Under the pieces are notes generated by a model, which made no database searches, had not been told where the DNA came from, and saw only the letters and a program-made list of their open reading frames with translations. Positions 36,969-47,684 of a stretch of DNA of 64,000 nucleotides are shown here, piece after piece; within the stretch, counting starts at the first letter, position 1, and each line of letters begins with the position of its first letter. The stretch lies in NCBI RefSeq assembly GCF_000090795.2, contig NW_003546279.1, forward strand, positions 298,933 to 362,932. The letters run 5' to 3'. This stretch comes from Amphimedon queenslandica. Its lineage: Eukaryota; Porifera; Demospongiae; Haplosclerida; Niphatidae. The translations under genes and the position numbers were made by a program.

Positions 36969-38685
36969 TCAATCTTTAAGGCCACTATCAGTCAGAAGTG
37001 ATGAGAGTTTCATCTTCATGTCCTCACTAATGCAAGGCTCATGCAGCCAACATGACAGATATACTGTTCGTGTGTCTCTGTCCTTCTCCTTATAAATGTC
37101 ATTTAATATTCTCCTACGAAGATAATGCTCCTCACTGTAGCACTGATAGACATCTTCAACACCTTCACCTGATAATAACACGAGATGGCATAGTTGTTCA
37201 AATGGGCGTAACTTGAAAAATTGAAGTTGGAATCACCTCAAACTTTCTACACAGCATAAGGACATTAATATGTATCAGAAAACGTAATAAAAATTGGGGG
37301 TGATTTTTGAGCCATTTTTCCGAAAAAACCATGGGCTATAGTACAGGGAAATTTTTAGATTTTGGCCCATTTTTAAATTGGCCGTAACTTGAAAAATTGA
37401 AGTCGGAATCACCTCAAACTTTCTACACAGCATAAGGACATTAATATGTATCAGAAAATGTAATAAAAATTGGGGGTGATTTTTGAGCCATTTTTCCGAA
37501 AAAAACCATGGGCTATAGTACAGGGAAATTTTTAGATTTTGGCCCATTTTTAAATTGGCCGTAACTTGAAAAATTGAAGTCGGAATCACCTCAAACTTTC
37601 TACACAGCATAAGGACATTAATATGTATCAGAAAATGTAATAAAAATTGGGGGTGATTTTTGAGCCATTTTTCCGAAAAAAACCATGGGCTATAGTACAG
37701 AAAAATTTTCAGATTTTGGCCCATTTTTAAATTGGCCGTAACTTGAAAAATTGAAGTCAGAATCAGCTCAAACTTTCTACACAGCATAAGGACATTAATA
37801 TGTATCAGAAAATGTAATAAAAATTGGGGGTGATTTTTGAGCCATTTTTCCGAAAAAACCATGGGCTATAGTACAAAAAAATTTTCAGATTTTGGCCCAT
37901 TTTTAACGACCTGGGGGCGTAGCCCCCAGGTCGTTCCTATAATTGATTTCAACCACGTGCGATGTTTGTATATATATATATTTATTTGTATGTCCACACT
38001 TACATTTCTTCTATACATGTTGTATTGGAGAAATAACAAGCCTTAGCAACCACCCGCCCACGCTCCCTACGTAGTGGGTGTGGTCACGGCAAACAAAATG
38101 GCGGCTTACACATGGGACAAAGTTAAGAGCTTTCTAACAGCAAGGGAACATAAAGATACTGTTTAAAAACTTCTCTAGAAGCATTTGAAGGTAGAGAGAA
38201 CCTCTATAAGTCTTAATAATGACCAAGTTGTACTTGCAAGGTGGTGAAATCAATTATAGGAATATTTTTTACACTGTTACGCTTGTTAAATTGGCCGTAA
38301 CTTGAAAAATTGAAGTCGGAATCACCTCAAACTTTCTACACAGCATAAGGACATTAATATGTATCAGAAAATGTAATAAAAATTGGGGGTGATTTTTGAG
38401 CCATTTTTCCGAAAAAACCATGGGCTATAGTACAGAAAAATTTTCAGATTTTGGCCCATTTTTAAATTGGCCGTAACTTGAAAAATTGAAGTCAGAATCA
38501 GCTCAAACTTTCTATACAGCATAAGTACATCAATATGTATGAGGACATTAATAAAATTCTTACTGATAGAAGTTATTGGCAAAGTGTTAAATAACGGAGT
38601 GTCTTGCTCATCAAGGTTTACTAACAACTCAACTGATGCTCTCATGCCAATTAATATATCACCAATTCTACTAACAACACTGCCC

Positions 38686-38769
<84 letters not shown>

Positions 38770-39080
38770 CTTGCTACAATAAAATAACAATGGCTCACCA
38801 TTGCTGTTAATAATTGTTGTAATTGTACATATAATTCCTCCCTTTTCTCTATTATTTTTCCATGTAATCTTATTCTGGTTTCCCCTACACTTGAAATACT
38901 GGTGCCTGTTGCCAGTAAACATTCTTCTTCAATGATGACGTTAGCTAATTTATTGAGAGCATCAAAAGAGGAAGAAGAGAGACTGTTCCAAGTCTGTATT
39001 GTGTTATACAGTTTAGCCAAAGAATCCTTCACTCGTCTACACGTTAACTGATGCTTTGGACTTTCAACCAATAATGCCAT
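36969..39080 (-). CDS. CINP: CDK2-interacting protein CINP
   Basis: Partner of CDK2/cyclin complexes and ATRIP, acting in DNA replication and checkpoint signalling. Exon 1 (39080-38799) encodes RRVKDSLAKLYNTIQTWNSL and FDALNKLANVII, matching human RKIKDNAADWHNLILKWETL and FTTANNIANLKI. Exon 2 starts at about 38682 with GSVVSRIGDILIGMRASVEL and ends PITSI at a GTAAGA donor near 38561. The last exon (about 37171-36969) begins SEGVEDVYQCYSEEHYLRRR and ends YLSCWLHEPCISEDMKMKL, SSLLTDSGLKD, close to human YLSMWLHQPYVESDSRLHL. Phases agree. The intron between the last two exons is about 1.4 kb, far longer than usual here, because it holds a 177-bp repeat array and an inserted element. Confidence 0.9.
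37190..37906. repeat. 177-bp tandem repeat array (reference copy of the family)
   Basis: Four near-identical tandem units in the long CINP intron. The phrase CTTGAAAAATTGAAGT recurs at 37212, 37388, 37565 and 37742, a period of 176-177 bp. Each unit reads in order: a GGCCGTAACTTGAAAAATTG part, CTCAAACTTTCTACACAGCA, TAAGGACATTAATATGTATC, AGAAAATGTAATAAAAATTG, a GGGGTGATTTTTGAGCCATT part, a CCGAAAAAACCATGGGCTAT part, then AGTACAGGGAAATTTT. Related copies occur in introns of at least six other genes in this window. There is no coding capacity beyond frames that simply run along the array. Confidence 0.95.
37903..38289. mobile_element. 379-bp insertion with terminal hairpin, flanked by TTAA
   Basis: Element 37907-38285 interrupts the 177-bp array at a TTAA, which appears on both sides (37903-37906 and 38286-38289). 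It opens with a perfect 12-bp hairpin CGACCTGGGGGC, three-base loop, inverse arm (37907-37933). A second inverted pair follows: TTCCTATAATTGATTTCA (37934-37951) and its exact inverse at 38245-38262. No transposase frame. TTAA duplication suggests piggyBac-like mobilisation, but the outermost ends are not inverted repeats, so family is open. Confidence 0.65.
38290..38545. repeat. Continuation of the 177-bp array after the insertion
   Basis: About one and a half units of the same repeat resume exactly at the TTAA (AAATTGGCCGTAACTTGAAA) and run to the CINP exon 2 donor region. Confidence 0.92.
38686..38766. repeat. (AAT)n microsatellite in CINP intron 1
   Basis: About 27 tandem AAT units directly next to the acceptor of CINP exon 2. 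Confidence 0.96.
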
Positions 39081-39519
39081 TGTAAATGGGCGTGGCTCAT
39101 ACTATAGTAGCACACGTGATAGCACGTGTGTGGCTAGTAGGCTAATTTGTGCAAGGGTTGAGTAAGTACCGTTAACTTATTACTTATTTTGTCGATGTAT
39201 AATTGTGAGATTTAGACACTTTATTAAATTATCAGGTTATTATGACTCTAATAATTAGATAGGGAAGTTTTTGTTATTAGAATGACAGACAAAGAGGTCT
39301 TTCACTGCATCATCAACTAGACACTACTTACCTGTTAATGTAAATAATCTACAAACTCTAGTGAATGCTAATCTCATTTAGTAATGGTTGCTAATCATTA
39401 CATTTTATCACAGTGGTGTCTTTAAAATCACAATTAGTTAGTGATTATAAACTACAATTTTACTATATAAAGCTGCTGTGTCAAACTAAACTTCACCTCA
39501 ATATCAACAAGTAATAATT
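39081..39519. promoter_or_regulatory. Divergent promoter region with a TATA box for the sushi gene
   Basis: 438 bp between CINP (-) and the sushi gene (+). CTATATAAAG at 39463-39472 lies about 50 bp before the sushi ATG, a good TATA-box place for a tightly regulated secreted protein. No open frame of note. Confidence 0.6.
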
Positions 39520-41215
39520 ATGAAGCTTTACCTTGTACTATTTCTTGCACTCATCTCTGCAGTAGTTGTGAGCAGTACCGGTTCGTCATCACATTCAGAT
39601 TCATCACGTTCAATTGCTCGTTGCCCTAAACCTGTAATACAATATGGATTTATTCGTAAAGGACGTAGGAATGTCTACACTTCTGGTAAAAAAGTCATCA
39701 TTGCCTGCAGAAGTGGATATCAACTGATTGGACAGAGTAAAGTTAGGTGCTTGAGGAGTGGCCATTGGCGTCCTAGACTACCTTACTGCAAGAAAGGTGC
39801 CTTGTTATTCATGATTATTTAATATACAATGTCTTATAATTTTTAGTTGGTTGTTCAAAATTACCAGCTCCTTCTTATGGAAGAGTTTGGATTAAAGGAC
39901 TTGTTGCAACTTTTAGATGCAACAAGGGATTTATATTGAAGGGAAGCTCAAAGAGAGTATGCAAGTCAGGCAGTTGGACTGGGAGTCCAACAAGATGTGT
40001 ACCAAGTGAGTGAACATCAATAATAATTATTGGTCCTTATTAAAATAATGTGTAGAAGTAACATTACCACCTCCTCCAAGCTGTCCAAAACTAGCTGCTC
40101 CTTCCAATGGAAAGATTACATTGAGGAATAGCGGAACAAAAGCAGTGTACACCTGCAATAGTGGATTCAAACTGAGAGGAAATTCAAAAAGATTCTGTAA
40201 ATCAAACAAATGGACTGGAAGCCAACCAACCTGTGTACCAAGTAATTAATAATTGTTTTGTGTATTTATAATAATTATTCACAGAAGTAACAGCTCCACC
40301 ACCTCTTATGTGTCCAAGATTAGCTGCCCCTGCTAATGGACAGATTGTGCTCAGCAGTGGAGGATTAAAGGCAGTATACAAGTGTAACAATGGATTCATC
40401 TTGAAAGGATCTTCAACACGTCATTGCACACGTCAAGGATGGACTGGATCAGCACCAACCTGTGAAAGTAATTAATAATAATAACAATAATAACAATAAC
40501 AATAATAACAATAACAATAATGATATTATATCTATTTCTTGTATTATTACAGGGCCTGTAAAATGTCCTAGACTAGCTGATCCTGAGAATGGTGATGTTA
40601 AGTTCCAACAGTCAGTGGGATCCACTGCTATGTATACTTGCAATAGAGGTTTTAGACTAATTGGAAGTGACAGGAGAACATGTCAACAAAATGGAGTATG
40701 GAGTGGACAGCAACCAAAATGCAAATGTAAACAATTATTGTTATATTAATTGGTGATGAAAAAGTTCTTAATCCATAGCTATATTTTGCCCAAAGTTATT
40801 TGCTCCAAGATATGGGAGTGTCCAACAGACTGGTAATACATATGGAGCTAGAGCTGTCTATCAGTGCAATGATGGTTTTCAACTGGACGGTAATACAGAC
40901 AGGAACTGTCTATTGAGTGGACAATGGTCAGGCAGTACACCTACATGCAAAGGTAGGCTCAGTGTACAGTATATCCATTATATATAGTGTTACCATCTCT
41001 TCATTTCTATAGCTCTTCCAACTCGTCCTCCTCCCAAGGTCTGTAAGCATCCTTACGCTCCCAAGTTTGGTTTTGTGTCTGTGATTGGATCCGTTGCTCA
41101 TTACAGCTGCTCTCAAGGCTACAAGCTGATTGGTTACAAGTCAATCCCCTGTGTTGGTGGTGTGTGGCAGTATCGGCCTCCATATTGCTCCCCTCAATAT
41201 CAATATCATTACTGA
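39520..41215 (+). CDS. Secreted protein with seven sushi (CCP) domains
   Basis: Signal peptide [19 protein letters not shown], a short Ser-rich segment, then seven complement-control modules, roughly one per exon. Each has four cysteines and the closing W-x-G or similar before the last Cys: [14 protein letters not shown]..., [72 protein letters not shown] and [14 protein letters not shown] mark their starts. No membrane span, GPI signal or other domain is seen, so it is probably secreted. Sushi proteins act in complement-like recognition, adhesion or matrix. The gene has a TATA box and ends 382 bp from the convergent fibrinogen-domain cluster. No orthologue is claimed; the domain type is common in sponges. 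Confidence 0.9.
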
Positions 41216-41597
41216 ACTTATGATAATTATTGTATTTTTGCTGCTATAATTTATTTTTGCTGTGTATCTATATTAAATATTGATCAATGATAGTTTTCAA
41301 ACAATAAACTCCTCAGTCATTCATTGCAAGGCATCAAACAGTATCACTCCACCAGTCCACCACATTGATATAATACATCATCTGCATCATTCAATACACT
41401 CATTTTGGGGAGTATGGTACCAACACATGTCTGTGGGATACATGGTGGAAATGGATTAAGTGTTGCTGATATTGGTTGTTACGATTACAGTAACTATTAT
41501 TATTAGCTATTAGTTACAATATCAAACTGAATAAACAAACTTTGCAATTAATATAAACCTTATGATCTAATGCTACATAATTTATCTCAAAGTTTTA

Positions 41598-42424
41598 CTA
41601 AGTTGAACATCTTTTAACCTTCATCTCAGTAAACTTGAGTGAATAATGATGTCCCTTGAAGTGGGCCCATACAACACTAGTAGCATATGAAGCGGTAGGT
41701 CCATATTGATACCAGCCATTGAGGTTGGATGCATGACAAGCATTGTACCACCAGCCACCTTTAAATAGTTCAGCACAATTACTATCACGATTATTATCAT
41801 GATCTCTATCTTTTGTAGTGAATCCCATTCCATTATGAAAAGCCAAACTATCTCCAGCATTTCCACTGTATCCACCAATTGTTAGCCAGTAGTTTGTCCT
41901 GGGACCACGAACAGAGAATACAGAATAATTGGCATATCTCACATTTTTTTCAAAATCTTCCAAATCAACCCTGAGGCAGCTTTGTGCTTCTGTCAAACGA
42001 CTTATTTTATCCAGTCCAAGCCAGAACTCTCCATGGAGGTTTCCAAACCCATACTGATAGTCTCTCCATTTTCGATAAAAGTTAACACTGCCATCCATCC
42101 TTCTTTGTATTACAGTCCATCCTCCATCCCCAGTCTTCATATCACAGTAGACCTATAGATACAGCAAATGCATATACACACAGTAACAGTATATGTGTTG
42201 GTACTACCTTAAATGGAGTTACATCATTTGTAGGTTTTACTTCATAGATGCCACTGAAGCTACATCTATTAGCAGCTTTGTTCCTCCACTGTATGTCATA
42301 ACAGTCTTTAAATACAGGCCCTATTAATATATTATCATGAGAACATTCATTAAATGGTTGATGATACTTTACCTCCAATTGTACAGCAAATGCAATAAAG
42401 GAACAAGAAGATTGACAGTTTCAT
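41598..42424 (-). CDS. Fibrinogen-related protein 1 (ficolin-like)
   Basis: Secreted lectin-type protein: signal peptide MKLSIFLFLYCICCTIGG, a short linker exon (GPVFKDCYDIQWRNKAANRC), then one exon with the fibrinogen C-terminal domain. Family marks are VYCDMKTGDGGWTVIQRRMD, GSVNFYRKWRDYQYGFGNLH, GEFWLGLDKISRLT, a calcium-site-like DRDHDNNRDSNCA and WWYNACHASNLNGWYQYG. Such domains (ficolin, tenascin, FIBCD1) bind acetylated sugars or matrix ligands and often act in innate recognition. There is no collagen or coiled-coil region, so it is a minimal single-domain form. The promoter has a TATAAG-like box on - near 42480. It is the most downstream of three tandem copies. Confidence 0.93.
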
Positions 42425-42634
42425 TCTTATCTTCTTGCAATATACTGACTGCTGCATGCATTGAGTAATTGCCTTAGCTTATAAAAACACTGAGAATACA
42501 TCATGAAGTTCATTTCCTCCCAATTACTGACCAACTGTTGGTTTAAACAATTATAATTTGGCCATTAATGTGACCTCTGATAATTAAACTATACTAAATA
42601 ATTCTATTAAACTACAAAGTCAAGTTAGTGTTAA

Positions 42635-43442
42635 CTAAACTGAACATCTTTTCACTTTCATCTCACTAAACATGAGTGAGTAATGATGTCCCTTGAAGTG
42701 GGCCCATACAACACTAGTAGCATATGAAGCAGTAGGTCCGTATTGATACCAGCCATTGAGGTTGGATGCATGACAAGCATTGTACCACCAGGCTCCTTTA
42801 TATGCTTCTGCACAATTACGGTTCCACCCATCATGGTCTCTATCTTTTGTACTAAAAGGCCTTCCATTATGAGCACTCAAACTATCTCCAGCATTTCCAC
42901 TGTATCCACCAATTGTTAGCCAGTAGTTTGTCCTGGGACCACCAACAGAGAATACAGAATAATTGGCATATCTCACATTTTTTTCAAAATCTTCCAAATC
43001 AACCCTGAGACAACTTTGTGCTTCTGTCAAACGACTTATCTTATCCAATCCAAGCCAGAACTCTCCATTCAGGTTTCCAAACCCATACTGATAGCTCATC
43101 CAATCTCGATAAAAGTCGACACTGCCATCCATTCTTCTCTGTATTACAGTCCATCCACCGCCATCAGTACTCATATCACAGTAAACCTGTACAGTGTGAA
43201 TATTAATAAGCATGGACTATATTACCTTGAATGGAGTTGCATCTCTTGTTGGTTGTATTTCATATATACCACTACAGCTGCATCTGTCACGGCCATTGTT
43301 CCTCCACTGTATATCATAACAGTCTTTAAATACAGGCCCTATTAATATATTATCATGAGAACATTCATTAAATGGTTAATGATACTTTACCTCCAATTGT
43401 ACAGCAAATGCAATAAAGGAACAAGAAGATTGACAGTTTCAT
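42635..43442 (-). CDS. Fibrinogen-related protein 2
   Basis: Same three-exon plan as copy 1: identical signal peptide MKLSIFLFLYCICC, linker with GIYEIQPTRDATPFK, and fibrinogen domain (MSTDGGGWTVIQRRMDGSVD, YRDWMSYQYGFGNLNGEFWL). The calcium-loop region is KDRDHDGWNRNCAEAYKGAW, two residues shorter than in copies 1 and 3. Its promoter, signal exon and following intron are nearly identical to those of copy 1, so the pair is a recent tandem duplication. The domain is complete with its four main cysteines. Expected secreted recognition or matrix protein. Confidence 0.93.
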
Positions 43443-43716
43443 TCTTATCTTCTTGCAATATACTGACTGCTGCATGCATTGAGTAATTGCCTTAGCTTAT
43501 AAAAACACTGAGAATACATCATGAAGTTCATTTCCTCCCAATTACTCACGAATTGTTAGTTTAACTGCTACAATGAGCACAATCGTCAATGGTCAGCCAA
43601 AAAAATTGCCTCAAAAACTTTGCCCAATTTTATTGCATAAATTTATAGTATAATTAAATGAAACTGATATTGACAATATCAACTCTAAGCTACAAAGTAT
43701 TATTATCATGTAAACC

Positions 43717-44530
43717 CTAACATTTCTTCACTTTCATTTCAGTAAACTTGAGTGAGTAATTATGTCCCTTGAAATGATACCATACCACACCAGTAGCAGT
43801 GGATCTAGTAGAACCGTAATCATACCAGCCATTGAGGTTTGATGCATGACAAGCATTGTACCACCAGGCTCCTTTATATTGTTCAGCACAATTATTATCA
43901 CGATTATTATCATGATCTCTATCTTTTGTAGTGAATCTCATTCCATTATGAAGAGCCAAACTATCTCCAGCATTTCCACTGTATCCACCAACTGTTAGTT
44001 TATAGTTAGTTAGTGGACCACCGACAGAAAATGTGGAATAATGTGCATATCTGGCGTTATTCTCAAAATCTTTAATATCAACTCTAAGGCAGCTTTTCTC
44101 TTCTGTCAAACGACTTATTTTATCTAGTCCAAGCCAGAACTCTCCATTTAGGTTTCCAAACCCATACTGATAGTCCTTCCAGTTCCGATAAAAGTCAACA
44201 CTGCCGTCCATCCTTCTCTGTATTACAGTCCATCCTCCATCCCCAGTCTTCATATCACAGTACACCTATAGATGGACAGTACAATACAGTCTAAACATGA
44301 TTGACTGTACATTAAAAGGAGGTCTCTCCTTTTGTGGTTGTATGTTGTATACATCAGAGAATACACATCTCTTCTGACTGGCTGCCCTGTCCTTTATCAG
44401 GGAACAATCCCTCAATGGGCAACCATACACTAATCAGAATATAACATCCAAAATTAAAAATACAGATCTTACCTGCAGAGCAAAGAAAGCACAATATTAA
44501 GGAGATGAAGCTTATTTTCAAAACTGCCAT
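43717..44530 (-). CDS. Fibrinogen-related protein 3
   Basis: Oldest-looking member of the trio. It has a different signal peptide (MAVLKISFISLILCFLC), a linker exon with CPLRDCSLIKDRAASQKRC and VYNIQPQKERPPFN, and a full fibrinogen domain (VYCDMKTGDGGWTVIQRRMD, FWLGLDKISRLTEEKSCLRV, KDRDHDNNRDNNCAEQYKGA, CHASNLNGWYDYG) ending MKVKKC. Surface residues differ from copies 1 and 2 in the region NYKLTVGG and STRSTATGVVWYHFKGH, so ligand preference may differ. Its upstream region does not match the shared promoter of copies 1 and 2. Confidence 0.92.
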
Positions 44531-44690
44531 GGCTCAAATATCAACCAGAAGACAGACAAGAACTATCTCCAACTAGATACACTAAAACAATTTTAATAAT
44601 TAGTATCAAGTTATGATTTCACTTGGCAAAATGTATACATTACAAGTTTGTATAAACAAAAAATTGGCACAAAAATATAAATAAATGTTA

Positions 44691-45165
44691 TCAATCATTG
44701 ATGGAGTGACCATTAGCCAAAGAGCCATATCTTCTCTCCTTTCTCCATAACCTCACTTCACGTATAATGGGAAATATTATCTTTAAAAAGATAAACAAAA
44801 TTAAATTAGAGAGAAATACTGCCTTACAAAGAATAGGACAATGCAAATATAAATGAACAGACCAAGTGTGGCCAGAACGTGCTGATACCACGGGCCACTT
44901 AAATCCTAATTAATAATAATTATTATTAATTTATTCATGATCAATTAATGATTATTATGACGTACCAATGTGTCTATAATGAAATAAATATTAACCCCAA
45001 GAACTACCATAGCAATTACCCAGGACACAACAGTTAGGACACTAATTAATAATAATAATTAATAATATATATTTTAATTAATTGAATTACATGTGGTTTC
45101 TGTGCTGTTTCATGATCCTCTTTGAACTGGTCGCAAACAAAATTGGTAAAACAGAAAAAGGTAGC

Positions 45166-45219
<54 letters not shown>

Positions 45220-47493
45220 ATTATTATTATTATAATAATAAATGATTTACCAGAATACTTTGCTCAACATTGATTAGTTCATCTAAAAGATCGAGTTTTT
45301 TAGATGCAAGAATAGCTAGTATGACACAAGGAACCATCGCAATTGAACGTGTCAGCAACACTCGCTTCCATTTGGCCCATTTTAAACCTAAAAACCCCTG
45401 GATAGTGGGAGGAGCCAAGAGAGGGTGTGGCAATAAGATAAGGAAGATAATAACTGACTATACCTCCATCACAAATTGACCAGCATAAGTTCCCTGAGAA
45501 AAACAATAATGACAAATAATGTAATAATAATAATAATAATATAATAATAATAATAATAAAAGGAAATAAGTTTTAAAATCTTACTGTCATGGTTGAGCTT
45601 TGGCCTGAGGCTAATAGGCCAATGGCCCAAATGTACTTAATCCATTCCTTCTGTCCAAATGAATTGTATAAACATTCTTCCTATGAATTAAACAACAACA
45701 AATAAAATAAAATAAATATACAAATAAACAACATACAGCTGTAAGTAAACTGATTCCAGACGATGAGCAAGAGTCCTTCAATTCAGAAGGAAAGTCGTAG
45801 GAGAAGACTTTCTGTAATTAATAGTTATTAATGGTCATTAATAGTTATTACTTACCATCCCGAATACACAAATCACAAATAAATTAATAACAAAAGAAAC
45901 AAGAAGAGCGATGCCTAAAAGTAAAAATATCCACACCTACCACGTGACCACACCCATCAGACCACGCCCACTTACTAGACTCAATAGTATTATATTTAAT
46001 TCCTTCCTTGACTTCATTAGGATTAGTGCGAGAAATAGCACGAGACTATATGGGCACAGTGTGTGTATAATGATGTATAATAATAGTAATTTATATGTAG
46101 GCTAGTTACATTACCAGGACTAGGCCGGAGTGAAGGTAGATATTATGAGGCATAATGACAGCTCCGACCACACCCAGTCCTTGTTGAATGACGTCACTGG
46201 AACAATTGGCACACATCGGAATGAACGTTCCTTTTAGCACGTCGACTTGAGACGGAGCCGAATATACGTACTAGTAAACAATAATATAACAACAATAAAC
46301 AACAAACAATTGTTTACCATCCATCCAAACATGCCACACATTATACTGATCAGAAACCCAAAGAAGAATTCTAAATATCTCAAACCTAATAATCAATAAT
46401 AATTAATTAATTAATAATAAAACAATATATAATGGTCCCTCAATAATAATAAAACTACAATAATAAATGAATGACATACCATAACTTTCCAGGAATAGAA
46501 ATAGAAAAGTATCGACGCCAGTAACAAGGCACCCTTCCCACAGTGGGATGCTAATATTAATAATTATTGAAATTAATTAACATTAATAATTAATAACTTA
46601 CGTTCCTTGAGATAATATATTGATTGCAATAGCTGAGCCAATAACCTCCTGTAAATAAATAAATAAATAAATAAATAATAGTATGTCCTGTAAGTCAAGT
46701 TTAGATTTTCAATGAATATTAATTAACCTGTATATCACTCCCAATAATGGCCAGCTCCATAGCAATCCAGAGTACAATACGTGGTACCAATGGATACTCG
46801 TCTTTACAAACCTCAGCTAAATGTTTACCTGTGACCACACCCAGTCTGGCAGCTAATAACTGTGTGTGGGCGGCAGAGAGAGAATGAGCATGATTACATA
46901 GCAACAATGAGACACTACTTCTTGTTATTACAAGCAACACAAGAACACACCAGACAAGCATAATGATATCTCTCCTCCTCTCTCTTTCTCTTACTTGCAT
47001 CAATAAACCAGCAACAGTAGACCAAAGCAGTACCCATAACAACTATTAATTAATTATAATAATAAAGTAAGACTAATCATCGTATACTTTATATTGAGCA
47101 GCTGCTCCAGCCTGTAAGTCGCTCTCAATGTTCCCAGGGTCAAGATAGGCAATACTCATTAGGAACCCAGGACCAGTGAACGCCCATAACTTCCTAAAAC
47201 TAAATATCGGCTAAGAGAGATATTAATAGTAATTATTTATTGTGACATAGTTGTGTGTCATTACATATTTCTCTCTGTGAGGGACATGTATTAGTTGGAA
47301 ATCTTTTGCTTTGTGCTCCTCTGATTTCATAAACTCTGCTCCTCCTTCATCCTTAGTCTGCTCATTACTGCTGGGTAGCAATGGTGATTGTTCTGAGCTA
47401 CAGGGAAAGAATAAAAATGATAAATAAAGAGCAGAAATCTCACATAGTCTCCAACCTCCTCTCCTTATATTCAGGTGGCTCTGTCTCACTCAT
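44691..47493 (-). CDS. SLC11A2: NRAMP/DMT1-like divalent metal transporter
   Basis: Proton-coupled importer of Fe2+, Mn2+ and related metals in plasma or endosomal membranes. Start [13 protein letters not shown] at 47493; about a dozen exons follow. Family marks: [36 protein letters not shown] with the metal-binding DPGN (TM1), [38 protein letters not shown] (in parts), [17 protein letters not shown] with the MPH motif of TM6, and [20 protein letters not shown] in TM10. The final exon, after an intron with donor near 44822, encodes [20 protein letters not shown] and the stop at 44691. Metal-binding residues (D, N, M) are intact. The start is 191 bp from the divergent MNAT1 start. Confidence 0.93.
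45171..45217. repeat. (AAT)n microsatellite in SLC11A2 intron
   Basis: About fifteen AAT units in an intron near the 3' end of the transporter gene. Confidence 0.95.
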
Positions 47494-47684
47494 TTCTTCT
47501 TGCTAGAGAATGGAGAGGAGGCAGCAGGTTATATAATAATTATGATTATGATTACCACACAATGGAAATACCTTATATAGACTAGATAATGCCCATAACA
47601 TGCATGAGAATCGAGATCAGGCTGATCAGCTCATCTTCAGTCCACGCCCTTCATGTCCATTGTCCACGTGGTGGTGTCTTCTCA

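Noticed and set aside
37275-37862. 195-codon open frame on - with repeated MVFSEKWLKNHPQ-like units
   Set aside because: It is a by-product of reading along the 177-bp tandem repeat in a CINP intron; similar frames appear at other copies of the repeat and there is no conserved domain.
37190-38545. Tandem repeats as a CRISPR array or centromeric satellite
   Set aside because: Units are contiguous with no unique spacers, so it is not CRISPR. Only a few copies sit in an intron of an expressed gene, so a centromere is unlikely.
38671-38922. Leucine- or tyrosine-rich open frames on -
   Set aside because: They run through the AAT microsatellite in CINP intron 1 and overlap real CINP exon 1 in other frames.
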